Under the pieces are notes generated by a model. That model was given only the letters and a program-made list of their open reading frames with translations. It was not told the DNA's origin and did not search any database. A DNA stretch of 64,000 nt, from contig NC_079888.1 of assembly GCF_029227915.1 (NCBI RefSeq), positions 23,788,001 to 23,852,000 on the forward strand, read 5' to 3'. Position numbers and translations under genes: made by a program. Shown here one piece after another: positions 23,861-37,576 of the stretch. Source of the DNA: Hydractinia symbiolongicarpus. Its lineage: Eukaryota; Cnidaria; Hydrozoa; Anthoathecata; Hydractiniidae. Positions within the stretch are counted from its first letter, which is position 1; each line of letters opens with the position of its first letter.

Positions 23861-26800
23861 TAAATCCCGGGCTTGGCCCGTATAGTCAAAAGTATACAAA
23901 GAAAGTACCCAGGGAGTAAACTCATTTCCCGAACGATTTTTTAAATTATTTTTTTACCACTAAACGCATGAGACATCTAGTTTTCAAAAATGTTTTCATT
24001 TTTGATGAGACGCTTAATGAAAGAGGTTTAATCCACCGGCAAACGAAATCCCGCGTTTTCCCGTAAATCCGGGGCTTGGCCCGTATAGTCGAATGTATAC
24101 AAAGAAAGTACCCAGGGAGTAAACTCATTTCCCGAACGATTTTTTAAATTATTTTTTCACCACTAAAACGCATAAGACTTGTTGTTTTTAAAAATGTTTT
24201 CATTTTTGATGAGACGCTGAATAAAAGAGGTTTAATCGCCGGCAAACGAAAACCCGCGATTTCCCGTAAATCCCGGCTTGGCCCGTATAGTCCAAAATAT
24301 ACAAAGAAAGTACCCAGGGAGTAAACTCATTTTCCGAACGATTTTTTAAATTATTTTTTCACCACTAAAACGCATGAGACTTGTAGTTTTCAAATATGTT
24401 TTCATTTTTGATGAGACGCTGAATAAAAGCAGTTTAATCGCCGGCAAACGAAAACCTGCGATTTCCCTAAATCCCGGGCTTGGCCCGTATAGTCGAATGT
24501 ATACAAAGAAAGTACCCTGTGAGTAAACTCATTTCCAGAACGATTTTTTAAATTATTTTTTCACCACTAAAACGCATAAGACTTGTAGTTTTTAAAAATG
24601 TTTTCATTTTTGATGAGACGCTGAATAAAAGAAGTTTAATCGCCGGAAAACGAAAACCCGCGATTTCCCGTAAATCCCGGCTTGGCCCGTATAGTCCAAA
24701 GTATACAAAGAAAGTACCCAGGGAGTAAACTCATTTCCCGAACGATTTTTTAAATTATTTTTTCACCACTAAAACGCATGAGACTTGCAGTTTTCAAAAA
24801 TGTTTTCATTTTTGATGAGACGCTGAATAAAAGAAGTTTAATCGCCGGCAATCGAAAACCTGCGATTTCCCGTAAATCCCGGGCTTGGCCGGTATAGTCA
24901 AAAGTATACAAAGAAAGTACCCAGGGAGTAAACTCATTTCCCGAACGATTTTTTATATTATTTTTTTACCACTAAACATATGAGACATCTAGTTTTCAAA
25001 AATGTTTTCATTTTTGATGAGACGCTTAATGAAAGAGGTTTAATCGCCGGCAAACGAAATCCCGCGTTTTCCCGTAAATCCGGGGCTTGGCCCGTATAGT
25101 CGAATGTATACAAAGAAAGTACCCAGGGAGTAAACTCATTTCACGACCGATTTTTTAAATTTTTTTTTTACCACTAAAACGCATGAGACTTGCAGTTTTC
25201 AAAAATGTTTTCATTTTTGATGAGACGCTTAATGAAAGAGGTTTAATCGCCGGAAAACGAAAACCCGCGATTTCCCGTAAATCCCGGGCTTGGCCCGTAT
25301 AGTCGAATGTATACAAAAAAAGTACCCTGTGAGTAAACTCATTTCCAGAACGATTTTTTAAATTATTTTTTCACCACTAAAACGCATAAGACTTGTAGTT
25401 TCTAAAAATGTTTTCAATTTTGATGAGACGCTGAATAAAAGAAGTTTAATCGCCGGCAAACGAAAACCCGCGATTTCCCGTTAATCCCGGCTTGGCCCGT
25501 ATAGTCAAAAGTATACAAAGAAAGTACCCAGGGAGTAAACTCATTTCCAGAACGATTTTTTAAATTATTTTTTCACTACTAAAACGCATAAGACTTGTAG
25601 TTTTTAAAAATGTTTTCATTTTTGATGAGACGCTGAATAAAAGAAGTTTAATCGCCGGCAAACGAAAACCCGCGATTTCCCGTTAATCCCGGCTTGGCCC
25701 GTATAGTCAAAAGTATACAAAGAAAGTACCCAGGGAGTAAACTCATTTCCCGAACGATTTTTTATATTATTTTTTTACCACTAAACATATGAGACATCTA
25801 GTTTTCAAAAATGTTTTCATTTTTGATGAGACGCTTAATGAAAGAAGTTTAATCGCCGGCAAACGAAATTCCGCGTTTTCCCGTAAATCCGGGGCTTGGC
25901 CCGTATAGTCGAATGTATACAAAGAAAGTACCCAGGGAGTAAACTCATTTCCCGACCGATTTTTTAAATTTTTTTTTCACCACTAAAACGCATGAGACTT
26001 GAAGTTTTCAAAAATGTTTTCATTTTTGATGAGACGCTGAATAAAAGCAGTTTAATCGCCGGCAAACGAAAACCTGCGATTTCCCTAAATCCCGGACTCG
26101 GCCCGTATAGTCAAAAGTATACAAAGACAGTACCTAGGGAGTAAACTCATTTCCAGAACGATTTTTTAAATTATTTTTTCACAACTAAAACGCATAAGAC
26201 TTGTAGTTTTTAAAAATGTTTTCATTTTTGATGAGACGCTGAATAAAAGAAGTTTAATCGCCGGCAAACGAAAACCTGCGATTTCCCGTAAATCCCGGGC
26301 TTGGCCGGTATAGTCAAAAGTATACAAAGAAAGTACCCAGGGAGTAAACTCATTTCCCGAACGATTTTTTATATTATTTTTTTACCACTAAACATATGAG
26401 ACATCTAGTTTTCAAAAATGTTTTCATTTTTGATGAGACGCTTAATGAAAGAGGTTTAATCGCCGGCAAACGAAATCCCGCGTTTTCCCGTAAATCCGGG
26501 GCTTGGCCCGTATAGTCGAATGTATACAAAGAAAGTACCCAGGGAGTAAACTCATTTCCCGACCGATTTTTTAAATTTTTTTTTTACCACTAAAACGCAT
26601 GAGACTTGCAGTTTTCAAAAATGTTTTCATTTTTGATGAGACGCTTAATGAAAGAGGTTTAATCGCCGGAAAACGAAAACCCGCGATTTCCCGTAAATCC
26701 CGGGCTTGGCCCGTATAGTCGAATGTATACAAAAAAAGTACCCTGTGAGTAAACTCATTTCCAGAACGATTTTTTAAATTATTTTTTCACCACTAAAACG

Positions 26801-29800
26801 CATAAGACTTGTAGTTTCTAAAAATGTTTTCAATTTTGATGAGACGCTGAATAAAAGAAGTTTAATCGCCGGCAAACGAAAACCCGCGATTTCCCGTTAA
26901 TCCCGGCTTGGCCCGTATAGTCAAAAGTATACAAAAAAAAGTACCCAGGGAGTAAACTCATTTCCAGAACGATTTTTTAAATTATTTTTTCACTACTAAA
27001 ACGCATAAGACTTGTAGTTTTTAAAAATGTTTTCATTTTTGATGAGACGCTGAATAAAAGAAGTTTAATCGCCGGCAAACGAAAACCTGCGATTTCCCGT
27101 AAATCCCGGGCTTGGCCCGTATAGTCAAAAGTATACAATGAAAGTACCCAGGGAGTAAACTCATTTCCCGAACGATTTTTTATATTATTTTTTTACCACT
27201 AAACATATGAGACATCTAGTTTTCAAAAATGTTTTCATTTTTGATGAGACGCTTAATGAAAGCAGTTTAATCGCCGGCAAACGAAATTCCGCGTTTTCCC
27301 GTAAATCCGGGGCTTGGCCCGTATAGTCGAATGTATACAAAGAAAGTACCCAGGGAGTAAACTCATTTCCCGACCAATTTTTTAAATTTTTTTTTCACCA
27401 CTAAAACGCATGAGACTTGCAGTTTTTAAAAATGTTTTCATTTTTGATGAGACGCTTAATGAAAGAGGTTTAATCGCCGGAAAACGAAAACCCGCGATTT
27501 CCCGTAAATCCCGGGCTTGGCCCGTATAGTCGAATGTATACAAAGAAAGTACCCTGTGAGTAAACTCATTTCCAGAACGATTTTTTAAATTATTTTTTCA
27601 CCACTAAAACGCATAAGACTTGTAGTTTTTAAAAATGTTTTCAATTTTGATGAGACGCTGAATAAAAGAAGTTTAATCGCCGGCAAACGAAAACCCGCGA
27701 TTTCCCGTTAATCCCGGCTTGGCCCGTATAGTCAAAAGTATACAAAGAAAGTACCCAGGGAGTAAACTCATTTCCCGAACGATTTTTAAAATTATTTTTT
27801 CACCACTAAAACGCATGAGACTTGTAGTTTTCAAAAATGTTTTTATTTTTGATGAGACGCTGAATAAAAGAAGTTTAATCGCCGGCAAACGAAAACCTGC
27901 GATTTCTTGTAAATCCTGGACTCGGCCCGTATAGTCAAAAGTATACAAAGAAAGTACCCAGTGAGTAAACTCATTTCCCAAACGATTTTTTAAATTATTA
28001 TTTCACCACTAAAGCCCATGAGACTTGTAGTTTTTAAAAATGGTTTCATTTTTGATGAGACGCTGAATAAAAGAAGTTTAATCGCCGCCAAACGAAAACC
28101 CGCGATTTCCCGTAACTCCCGGACTCGGCCCGTATAGTTAAAAGTATACAAGGAAAGCACCCAGTGAGTAAACTCATTTCCCGAACGAATTTTTAAATTA
28201 TTTTTTTCACCACTAAAACGTTTGAGACTTGTAGTTTTCAAAAATGTTTTCATTTTTGATGAGACGCTGAATAAAAGAAGTTTAATCGCCGGCAAACGAA
28301 AACCTGCGATTTCTCGTAAATCCCGGACTCGGCCCGTATAGTCAAAAGTATACAAAGAAAGTACCCAGGGTGTAAACTCATTTCCCGAACGATTTTTTAA
28401 ATTATTTTTTCACCACTAAAACGCACGAGATTTGTAGTTTTCAAAAATGTTTTCATTTTTGATGAGACGCTGAATAAAAGAAGTTTAATCGCCGGCAAAC
28501 GAAAACCTGCAATTTCCCGTAAATCCCGTACTCGGCCCGTATAGTCAAAAGTATACAAAGAAAGTACCCAGGTAGTAAACTCAATTCCCAAACGATTTTT
28601 TAAATTATTATTTCACCACTAAAGCCCATGAGACTTGTAGTTTTTAAAAATGTTTTCATTTTTGATGAGACTCTGAATAAAAGAAGTTTAATCGCCGGCA
28701 AACGAAAACCAGCAATTTCCCGTAAATCCCGGTCTCGGCCCGTATAGTCAAAAGTATACAAGGAAAGTACCCAGTGAGTAAACTCATTTCCCTAACGAAT
28801 TTTTAAATTATTTCTTCACCACTAAAACGCATATGACTTGTAGTTTTCAAAAATGTTTTCATTTTTGATGAGACGCTGAATAAAAGAAGTTTAATCGCCG
28901 GCAAACGAAAACCCGCGATTTCCCGTTAATCCCGGCTTGGCCCGTATAGTCAAAAATATACAAAGAAAGTACCCAGGGAGTAAACTCATTTCCCGAACGA
29001 TTTTTTAAATTATTTTTTCACCACTAAAACGGATGAGACTTGTAGTTTTCAAAAATGTTTTTATTTTTGATGAGACGCTGAATAAAAGAAGTTTAATCGC
29101 CGGCAAACAAAAACCCGCGATTTCCCGTAAATTGGCCCGTATAGTCAAAAGTATACAAAGAAAGTACCCAGGGAGTAAACTCATTTCCAGAACGATTTTT
29201 TAAATTATTTTTTCACCACTAAAACGCATAAGACTTGTAGTTTTTAAAAATGTTTTCATTTTTGATGAGACGCTGAATAAAGGAAGTTTAATCGCCGGCA
29301 AACGAAATCCTGCGATTTCCCGTAAATCCCGGTCTCGGCCCGTATAGTCAAAAGTATACAAGGAAAGTACCCAGTGAGTAAACTCATTTCCCTAACGAAT
29401 TTTTAAATTATTTCTTCACCACTAAAACGCATATGACTTGTAGTTTTCAAAAATGTTTTCATTTTTGATGAGACGCTGAATAAAAGAAGTTTAATCGCCG
29501 GCAAACGAAAACCCGCGATTTCCCGTTAATCCCGGCTTGGCCCGTATAGTCAAAAGTATACAAAGAAAGTACCCAGGGAGTAAACTCATTTCCCGAACGA
29601 TTTTTTAAATTATTTTTTCACCACTAAAACGCATGAGACTTGTAGTTTTCAAAAATGTTTTTATTTTTGATGAGACGCTGAATAAAAGAAGTTTAATCGC
29701 CGGCAAACAAAAACCCGCGATTTCCCGTAAATCCCGGGCTTGGCCCGTATAGTCAAAAGTATACAAAGAAAGTACCCAGGGAGTAAACTCATTTCCAGAA

Positions 29801-30432
29801 CGATTTTTTAAATTCTTTTTTCACCACTAAAACGCATAAGACTTGTAGTTTTTAAAAATGTTTTCATTTTTGATGAGACGCTGAATAAAAGAAGTTTAAT
29901 CGCCTGCAAACGAAAACCTGCGATTTCCCGAAAAATCCCGGACTCGGCCCGTATAGTCAAAAGTATACAAAGAAAGTACCCAGGGAGTAAACTCATTTCC
30001 CAAACGATTTTTTAAATTATTATTTCACCACTAAAGCCCATGAGACTTGTAGTTTTTAAAAATGTTTTCATTTTTGATGAGACGCTGAATAAATGAAGTT
30101 TAATCGCCGGCAAACGCAAACCTGCGATTTCCCGTAAATCCCGGACTCGGCCCGTATAGTCAAAAGTATACAAAGAAAGTACCCAGGTAGTAAACTCAAT
30201 TCCCAAACGATTTTTTAAATTATTATTTCACCACTAAAGCCCATGAGACTTGTAGTTTTTAAAAATGTTTTCATTTTTAATGAGACGCTGAATAAAAGAA
30301 GCTTAATCGCCGGCAAACGAAAACCCGCGATTTCCCGTAAATCCCGGACTCGGCCCGTATAGTCAAAAGTATACAAGGAAAGTACCCAGTGAGTAAACTC
30401 ATTTCCCGAACGAATTTTTATATTATTTTTTT

Positions 30433-31900
30433 ACCACTAAAACGCATGAGACTTTTAGTTTTCAAAAATGTTTTCATTTTTGATGAGACGTGAATAAAAG
30501 AAGTTTAATCGCCGGCAAACGAAAACCTGCAATTTCCCGTAAATCCCGTACTCGGCCCGTATAGTCAAAAGTATACAAAGAAAGTACCCAGGGAGTAAAC
30601 TCATTTCCCGAACGATTTTTTAAATTATTTTTTCACCACTAAAACGCATGAGACTTGTAGTTTTTAAAAATGTTTTTATTTTTGATGAGACGCTGAATAA
30701 AAGAAGTTTAATCGCCGACAAACAAAAACCCGCGATTTCCCGTAAATCCCGGGCTTGGCCCGTATAGTCAAAAGTTTACAAAGAAAGTACCCAGGGAGTA
30801 AACTTATTTCCAGAACGATTTTTTAAATTATTTCTTCACCACTAAAACGCATATGACTTGTAGTTTTTAAAAATGTTTTCATTTTTGATGAGACGCTGAA
30901 TAAAAGAAGTTTAATCGCTGGCAAACGAAAACCCGCGATTTCCCGTAACTCCCGGACTCGGCCCGTATAGTTAAAAGTATACAAGGAAAGCACCCAGTGA
31001 GTAAACTCATTTCCCAAACGAATTTTTAAATTATTTTTTCACCACTAAAACGTATGAGACTTGTAGTTTTCAAAAATGTTTTCATTTTTGATGAGACGCT
31101 GAATAAAAGAAGTTTAATCGCCGGCAAACAAAAACCTGCGATTTCTCGTAAATCCCGGACTCGGCCCGTATAGTCAAAAGTATACAAAGAAAGTACCCAG
31201 GGTGTAAACTCATTTCCCGAACGATTTTTTAAATTATTTTTTCACCACTAAAACGCATGAGACTTGTAGTTTTCAAAAATGTTTTCATTTTTGATGAGAC
31301 GCTGAATAAAAGAAGTTTAATCGCCTGCAAACGAAAACCTGCGATTTCCCGTAAATCCCGGACTCGGCCCGTATAGTCAAAAGTATACAAAGAAAGTACC
31401 CAGGTAGTAAACTCAATTCCCAAACGATTTTTTAAATTATTATTTCACCACTAAAGCCCATGAGACTTGTAGTTTTTAAAAATGTTTTCAGTTTTGATGA
31501 GACGCTGAATAAAAGAAGTTTAATCGCCGGCAAACGAAAACCCGCAATTTCCCGTAAATCCCGGTCTCGGCCCGTATAGTCAAAAGTATACAAGGAAAGT
31601 ACCCAGTGAGTAAACTCATTTCCCTAACGAATTTTTAAATTATTTCTTCACCACTAAAACGCATATGACTTGTAGTTTTCAAAAATGTTTTCATTTTTGA
31701 TGAGACGCTGAATAAAAGAAGTTTAATCGCCGGCAAACGAAAACCTGCGATTTCCCGTAAATCGCGGACTCGGCCCGTATAGTCAAAAGTATACAAAGAG
31801 AGTACCCAGGGTGTAAACTCATTTCCCGAACGATTTTTTAAATTATTTTTTCACCACTAAAACGCATGAGACTTTTAGTTTTCAAAAATGTTTTCATTTT
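30433..31900 (+). repeat. Seven-monomer repeat, copy 1 (1420-bp offset)
   Basis: Recurs at 31853-33320, so the two copies run in tandem. Shared markers are AGACTTTTAG, AAGTTTACAAAG and AACTTATTTCCAG. Confidence 0.75.
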
Positions 31901-33320
31901 TGATGAGACGTGAATAAAAGAAGTTTAATCGCCGGCAAACGAAAACCTGCAATTTCCCGTAAATCCCGTACTCGGCCCGTATAGTCAAAAGTATACAAAG
32001 AAAGTACCCAGGGAGTAAACTCATTTCCCGAACGATTTTTTAAATTATTTTTTCACCACTAAAACGCATGAGACTTGTAGTTTTTAAAAATGTTTTTATT
32101 TTTGATGAGACGCTGAATAAAAGAAGTTTAATCGCCGGCAAACAAAAACCCGCGATTTCCCGTAAATCCCGGGCTTGGCCCGTATAGTCAAAAGTTTACA
32201 AAGAAAGTACCCAGGGAGTAAACTTATTTCCAGAACGATTTTTTAAATTATTTCTTCACCACTAAAACGCATATGACTTGTAGTTTTTAAAAATGTTTTC
32301 ATTTTTGATGAGACGCTGAATAAAAGAAGTTCAATCGCTGGCAAACGAAAACCCGCGATTTCCCGTAACTCCCGGACTCGGCCCGTATAGTTAAAAGTAT
32401 ACAAGGAAAGCACCCAGTGAGTAAACTCATTTCCCGAACGAATTTTTAAATTATTTTTTCACCACTAAAACGTATGAGACTTGTAGTTTTCAAAAATGTT
32501 TTCATTTTTGATGAGACGCTGAATAAAAGAAGTTTAATCGCCGGCAAACAAAAACCTGCGATTTCTCGTAAATCCCGGACTCGGCCCGTATAGTCAAAAG
32601 TATACAAAGAAAGTACCCAGGGTGTAAACTCATTTCCCGAACGATTTTTTAAATTATTTTTTCACCACTAAAACGCATGAGACTTGTAGTTTTCAAAAAT
32701 GTTTTCATTTTTGATGAGACGCTGAATAAAAGAAGTTTAATCGCCTGCAAACGAAAACCTGCGATTTCCCGTAAATCCCGGACTCGGCCCGTATAGTCAA
32801 AAGTATACAAAGAAAGTACCCAGGTAGTAAACTCAATTCCCAAACGATTTTTTAAATTATTATTTCACCACTAAAGCCCATGAGACTTGTAGTTTTTAAA
32901 AATGTTTTCAGTTTTGATGAGACGCTGAATAAAAGAAGTTTAATCGCCGGCAAACGAAAACCCGCAATTTCCCGTAAATCCCGGTCTCGGCCCGTATAGT
33001 CAAAAGTATACAAGGAAAGTACCCAGTGAGTAAACTCATTTCCCTAACGAATTTTTAAATTATTTCTTCACCACTAAAACGCATATGACTTGTAGTTTTC
33101 AAAAATGTTTTCATTTTTGATGAGACGCTGAATAAAAGAAGTTTAATCGCCGGCAAACGAAAACCTGCGATTTCCCATAAATCCCGGACTCGGCCCGTAT
33201 AGTCAAAAGTATACAAAGAGAGTACCCAGGGTGTAAACTCATTTCCCGAACGATTTTTTAAATTATTTTTTCACCACTAAAACGCATGAGACTTGTAGTT
33301 TTCAAAAATGTTTTCATTTT
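31853..33320 (+). repeat. Seven-monomer repeat, copy 2 (1420-bp offset)
   Basis: Tandem copy of the preceding seven-monomer unit with a few base differences. The match ends where the GACGTGAA deletion variant is not shared (31907 versus 33327). Confidence 0.75.
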
Positions 33321-36300
33321 TGATGAGACGCTGAATAAAAGAAGTTTAATCGCCGGCAAACGAAAACCTGCGATTTCCCGTAAATCCCGGACTCGGCCCG
33401 TATAGTCAAAAGTATACAAAGAGAGTACCCTGGGTGTAAACTCATTTCCCGAACGATTTTTTAAATTATTTTTTCACCACTAAAACGCATGAGACTTGTA
33501 GTTTTCAAAAATGTTTTCATTTTTGATGAGACGCTGAATAAAAGAAGTTTAATCGCCTGCAAACGAAAACCTGCGATTTCCTGAAAAATCCCGGACTCGG
33601 CCCGTATAGTCAAAAGTATACAAAGAAAGTACCCAGGGAGTAAACTCATTTCCCAAACGATTTTTTAAATTATTATTTCACCACTAAAGCCCATGAGACT
33701 TGTAGTTTTTAAAAATGTTTTCATTTTTGATGAGACGCTGAATAAAAGAAGTTTATTCGCCGGCAAACGCAAACCTGCGATTTCCCGTAAATCCCGGACT
33801 CGGCCCGTATAGTCAAAAGTATACAAAGAAAGTACCCAGGTAGTAAACTCAATTCCCAAACGATTTTTTAAATTATTATTTCACCACTAAAGCCCATGAG
33901 ACTTGTAGTTTTTAAAAATGTTTTCATTTTTGATGAGACGGTGAATAAAAGAAGCTTAATCGCCGGCAAACGAAAACCCGCGATTTCCCGTAAATCCCGG
34001 ACTCGGCCCGTATAGTCAAAAGTATACAAGGAAAGTACCCAGTGAGTAAACTCATTTCCCGAACGAATTTTTATATTATTTTTTTACCACTAAAACGCAT
34101 GAGACTTGTAGTTTTCAAAAATGTTTTCATTTTTGATGAGACGTGAATAAAAGAAGTTTAATCGCCGGCAAACGAAAACCTGCAATTTCCCGTAAATCCC
34201 GTACTCGGCCCGTATAGTCAAAAGTATACAAAGAAAGTACCCAGGGAGTAAACTCAATTCCCAAACGATTTTTTAAATTATTATTTCACCACTAAAGCCC
34301 ATGAGATTTGTAGTTTTTAAAAATGTTTTCATTTTTGATGAGACGCTGAATAAAAGAAGTTTAATCGCCGGCAAACGAAAACCCGCAATTTTCCGTAAAT
34401 CCCGGTCTCGGCCCGTATAGTCAAAAGTATACAAGGAAAGTACCCAGTGAGTAAACTCATTTCCCTAATGAATTTTTAAATTATTTCTTCACCACTAAAA
34501 CGCATATGACTTGTAGTTTTCAAAAATGTTTTCATTTTTGATGAGACGCTGAATAAAAGAAGTTTAATCGCCTGCAAACGAAAACCTGCGATTTCCCGTA
34601 AATCCCGGACTCGGCCCGTATAGTCAAATGTATACAAAGAAAGTACCCAGGTAGTAAACTCAATTCCCAAACGATTTTTTAAATTATTATTTCACCACTA
34701 AAGCCCATGAGACTTGTAGTTTTTAAAAATGTTTTCAGTTTTGATGAGACGCTGAATAAAAGAAGTTTAATCGCCGGCAAACGAAAACCCGCAATTTCCC
34801 GTAAATCCCGGTCTCGGCCCGTATAGTCAAAAGTATACAAGGAAAGTACCCAGTGAGTAAACTCATTTCCCTAACGAATTTTTAAATTATTTCTTCACCA
34901 CTAAAACGCATATGACTTGTAGTTTTCAAAAATGTTTTCATTTTTGATGAGACGCTGAATAAAAGAAGTTTAATCGCCGGCAAACGAAAACCTGCGATTT
35001 CCCGTAAATCCCGGACTCGGCCCGTATAGTCAAAAGTATACAAAGAGAGTACCCAGGGTGTAAACTCATTTCCCCAACGATTTTTTAAATTATTTTTTCA
35101 CCACTAAAACGCATGAGACTTGTAGTTTTCAAAAATGTTTTCATTTTTGATGAGACGCTGAATAAAAGAAGTTTAATCGCCGGCAAACGAAAACCTGCGA
35201 TTTCCCGTAAATCCCGGACTCGGCCCGTATAGTCAAAAGTATACAAAGAGAGTACCCTGGGTGTAAACTCATTTCCCGAACGATTTTTTAAATTATTTTT
35301 TCACCACTAAAACGCATGAGACTTGTAGTTTTCAAAAATGTTTTCATTTTTGATGAGACGCTGAATAAAAGAAGTTTAATCGCCTGCAAACGAAAACCTG
35401 CGATTTCCCAAAAAAATCCCGGACTCGGCCCGTATAGTCAAAAGTATACAAAGAAAGTACCCAGGGAGTAAACTCATTTCCCAAACGATTTTTTAAATTA
35501 TTATTTCACCACTAAAGCCCATGAGACTTGTAGTTTTTAAAAATGTTTTCATTTTTGATGAGACGCTGAATAAAAGAAGTTTAATCGCCGGCAAACGCAA
35601 ACCTGCGATTTCCCGTAAATCCCGGACTCGGCCCGTATAGTAAAAAGTATACAAAGAAAGTACCCAGGTAGTAAACTCAATTCCCAAACGATTTTTTAAA
35701 TTATTATTTCACCACTAAAGCCCATGAGACTTGTAGTTTTTAAAAATGTTTTCATTTTTGATGAGACGCTGAATAAAAGAAGTTTAATCGCCGGCAAACG
35801 AAAACCCGCAATTTTCCGTAAATCCCGGTCTCGGCCCGTATAGTCAAAAGTATACAAGGAAAGTACCCAGTGAGTAAACTCATTTCCCTAATGAATTTTT
35901 AAATTATTTCTTCACCACTAAAACGCATATGACTTGTAGTTTTCAAAAATGTTTTTATTTTTGATTAGACGCTGAATAAAAGAAGTTTAATCGCCGGCAA
36001 ACGAAAACCTGCGATTTCCCGTAAATCCCGGACTCGGCCCGTATAGTCAATAGTATACAAAGAGAGTACCCAGGGTGTAAACTCATTTCCCGAACGATTT
36101 TTTAAATTATTTTTTCACCACTGAAACGCATGAGACTTGTAGTTTTCAAAAATGTTTTCATTTTTGATGAGACGTTGAATAAAAGAAGTTTAATCGCCTG
36201 CAAACGAGAACCTGCGATTTCCCGTAAATCCCGGACTCGGCCCGTATAGTCAAAAGTATACAAAGATAGTACCCAGGGAGTAAACTCATTTCCCAAACGA

Positions 36301-37576
36301 TTTTTTAAATTATTATTTCACCACTAAAGCCCATGAGACTTGTAGTTTTTAAAAATGTTTTCATTTTTGATGAGACGCTGAATAAAAAAAGTTTAATCGC
36401 CGGCAAACGAAAACCCGCGATTTCAAGTAAATCCCGGACTCGGCCCGTATAGTCAAAAGTATACAAGGAAGGTACCCAGTGAGTAAACTCATTTCCCGAA
36501 CGAATTTTTATATTATTTTTTTACCACTAAAACGCATGAGACTTGTAGTTTTCAAAAATGTTTTCATTTTTGATGAGACGCTAAATAAAAGAAGTTTAAT
36601 CCCCGGCAAACGAAAACCCGCCATTTCCCGTAAACCCCGGACTCGGCCCGCATAGTCAAAAGTATACAAAGAAAGTACCCAGGGTGTAAACTCATTTCCC
36701 GAACGATTTTTTAAATTATTATTTCACCACTAAAGCCCATGAGACTTGTAGTATTTAAAAATAGTTTCATTTTTGATGAGACGCTGAATAAAAGAAGTTT
36801 AATCGCCGGCAAACGAAAACCCGCGACTTCCCGTAAATCCCGGACTCGGCCCGTATAGTCAAAAGTTTACAAATAAAGTACCCAGGGAGTAAACTCATTT
36901 CCCAAACGATTTTTTAAATTATTTTTTCACCACTAAAACGCATGAGACTTGTAGTTTTCAAAAATGTTTTCATTTTTGATGAGACGCTGAATAAAAGAAG
37001 TTTAATTGCCGGCAAACGCAAACCTGCGATTTCCCGTAAATCCCTGACTCGGCCCGTATAGTCAAAAGTATACAAAGAAAGTACCCGGGGTGTAAACTCA
37101 TTTCCCGAACGATTTTTTAAATTATTATTTCACCACTAAAGCCCATGAGACTTGTAGTTTTTAAAAATGTTTTCATTTTTGATGAGACGCTTAATAAAAG
37201 AGGTTTATTCGCCGGCAAACGAAATCCCGCGATTTCCCGTAAATCCCGGGCTTGGCCCGTATAGTCGAATGTATACAAAGAAAGTACCCAGGAAGTAAAC
37301 TCATTTCCCGAACGATTTTTTAAATTTTTTTTCACCACTAAAACGCATGAGACTTGTAGTTTTCAAAAATGTTTTCATTTTTGATGAGACGCCTAATAAA
37401 AGAAGTTTAATCGCCGGCAAACGAAAACCTGCGATTTCCAGTAAATCCAGGACTCGGCCCGTATAGTCAAAAGTATGCAAAGAAAGTACCCGGGGTGTAA
37501 ACTCATTTCCCGAACGATTTTTTAAATTATTATTTCACCACTAAAGTCCATGAGACTTGTAGTTTTTAGAAATGTT

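Larger units (their letters stand above)
12360..27670 (+). repeat. 203-bp satellite array, F orientation, central block
   Basis: About 75 monomers, mainly of the CCCGGGCTTGGCCCG class, interspersed with CGGACTCGGCCCG and ACATATGAGACATC variants. Segment 4235-4450 left of the transposon recurs at 12809-13024. After subtracting the insertion that is an offset of about 1215 bp (six monomers), so the transposon landed inside an already duplicated tract. No gene is seen; frames of 60-71 codons are repeat by-products. Confidence 0.97.
27671..37576 (+). repeat. 203-bp satellite array, F orientation, CGGACTCGGCCCG-rich block
   Basis: About 49 monomers dominated by the CGGACTCGGCCCG class, with many ACTAAAGCCCATGAGAC and CCCAGTGAGTAAACTC variants, unlike the block to the left. 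A 2-bp deletion variant, GATGAGACGTGAATAAAAG, marks repeats at about 30483, 31903 and 34137. One monomer near 29131 lacks about 9 bp of the CCCGGGCTT stretch. No gene is seen. Confidence 0.95.

Noticed and set aside
27673-28355. Longer satellite frames (102 and 121 codons)
   Set aside because: They arise where a small indel lets the monomer frame run into the next repeat, and they repeat the same peptide.
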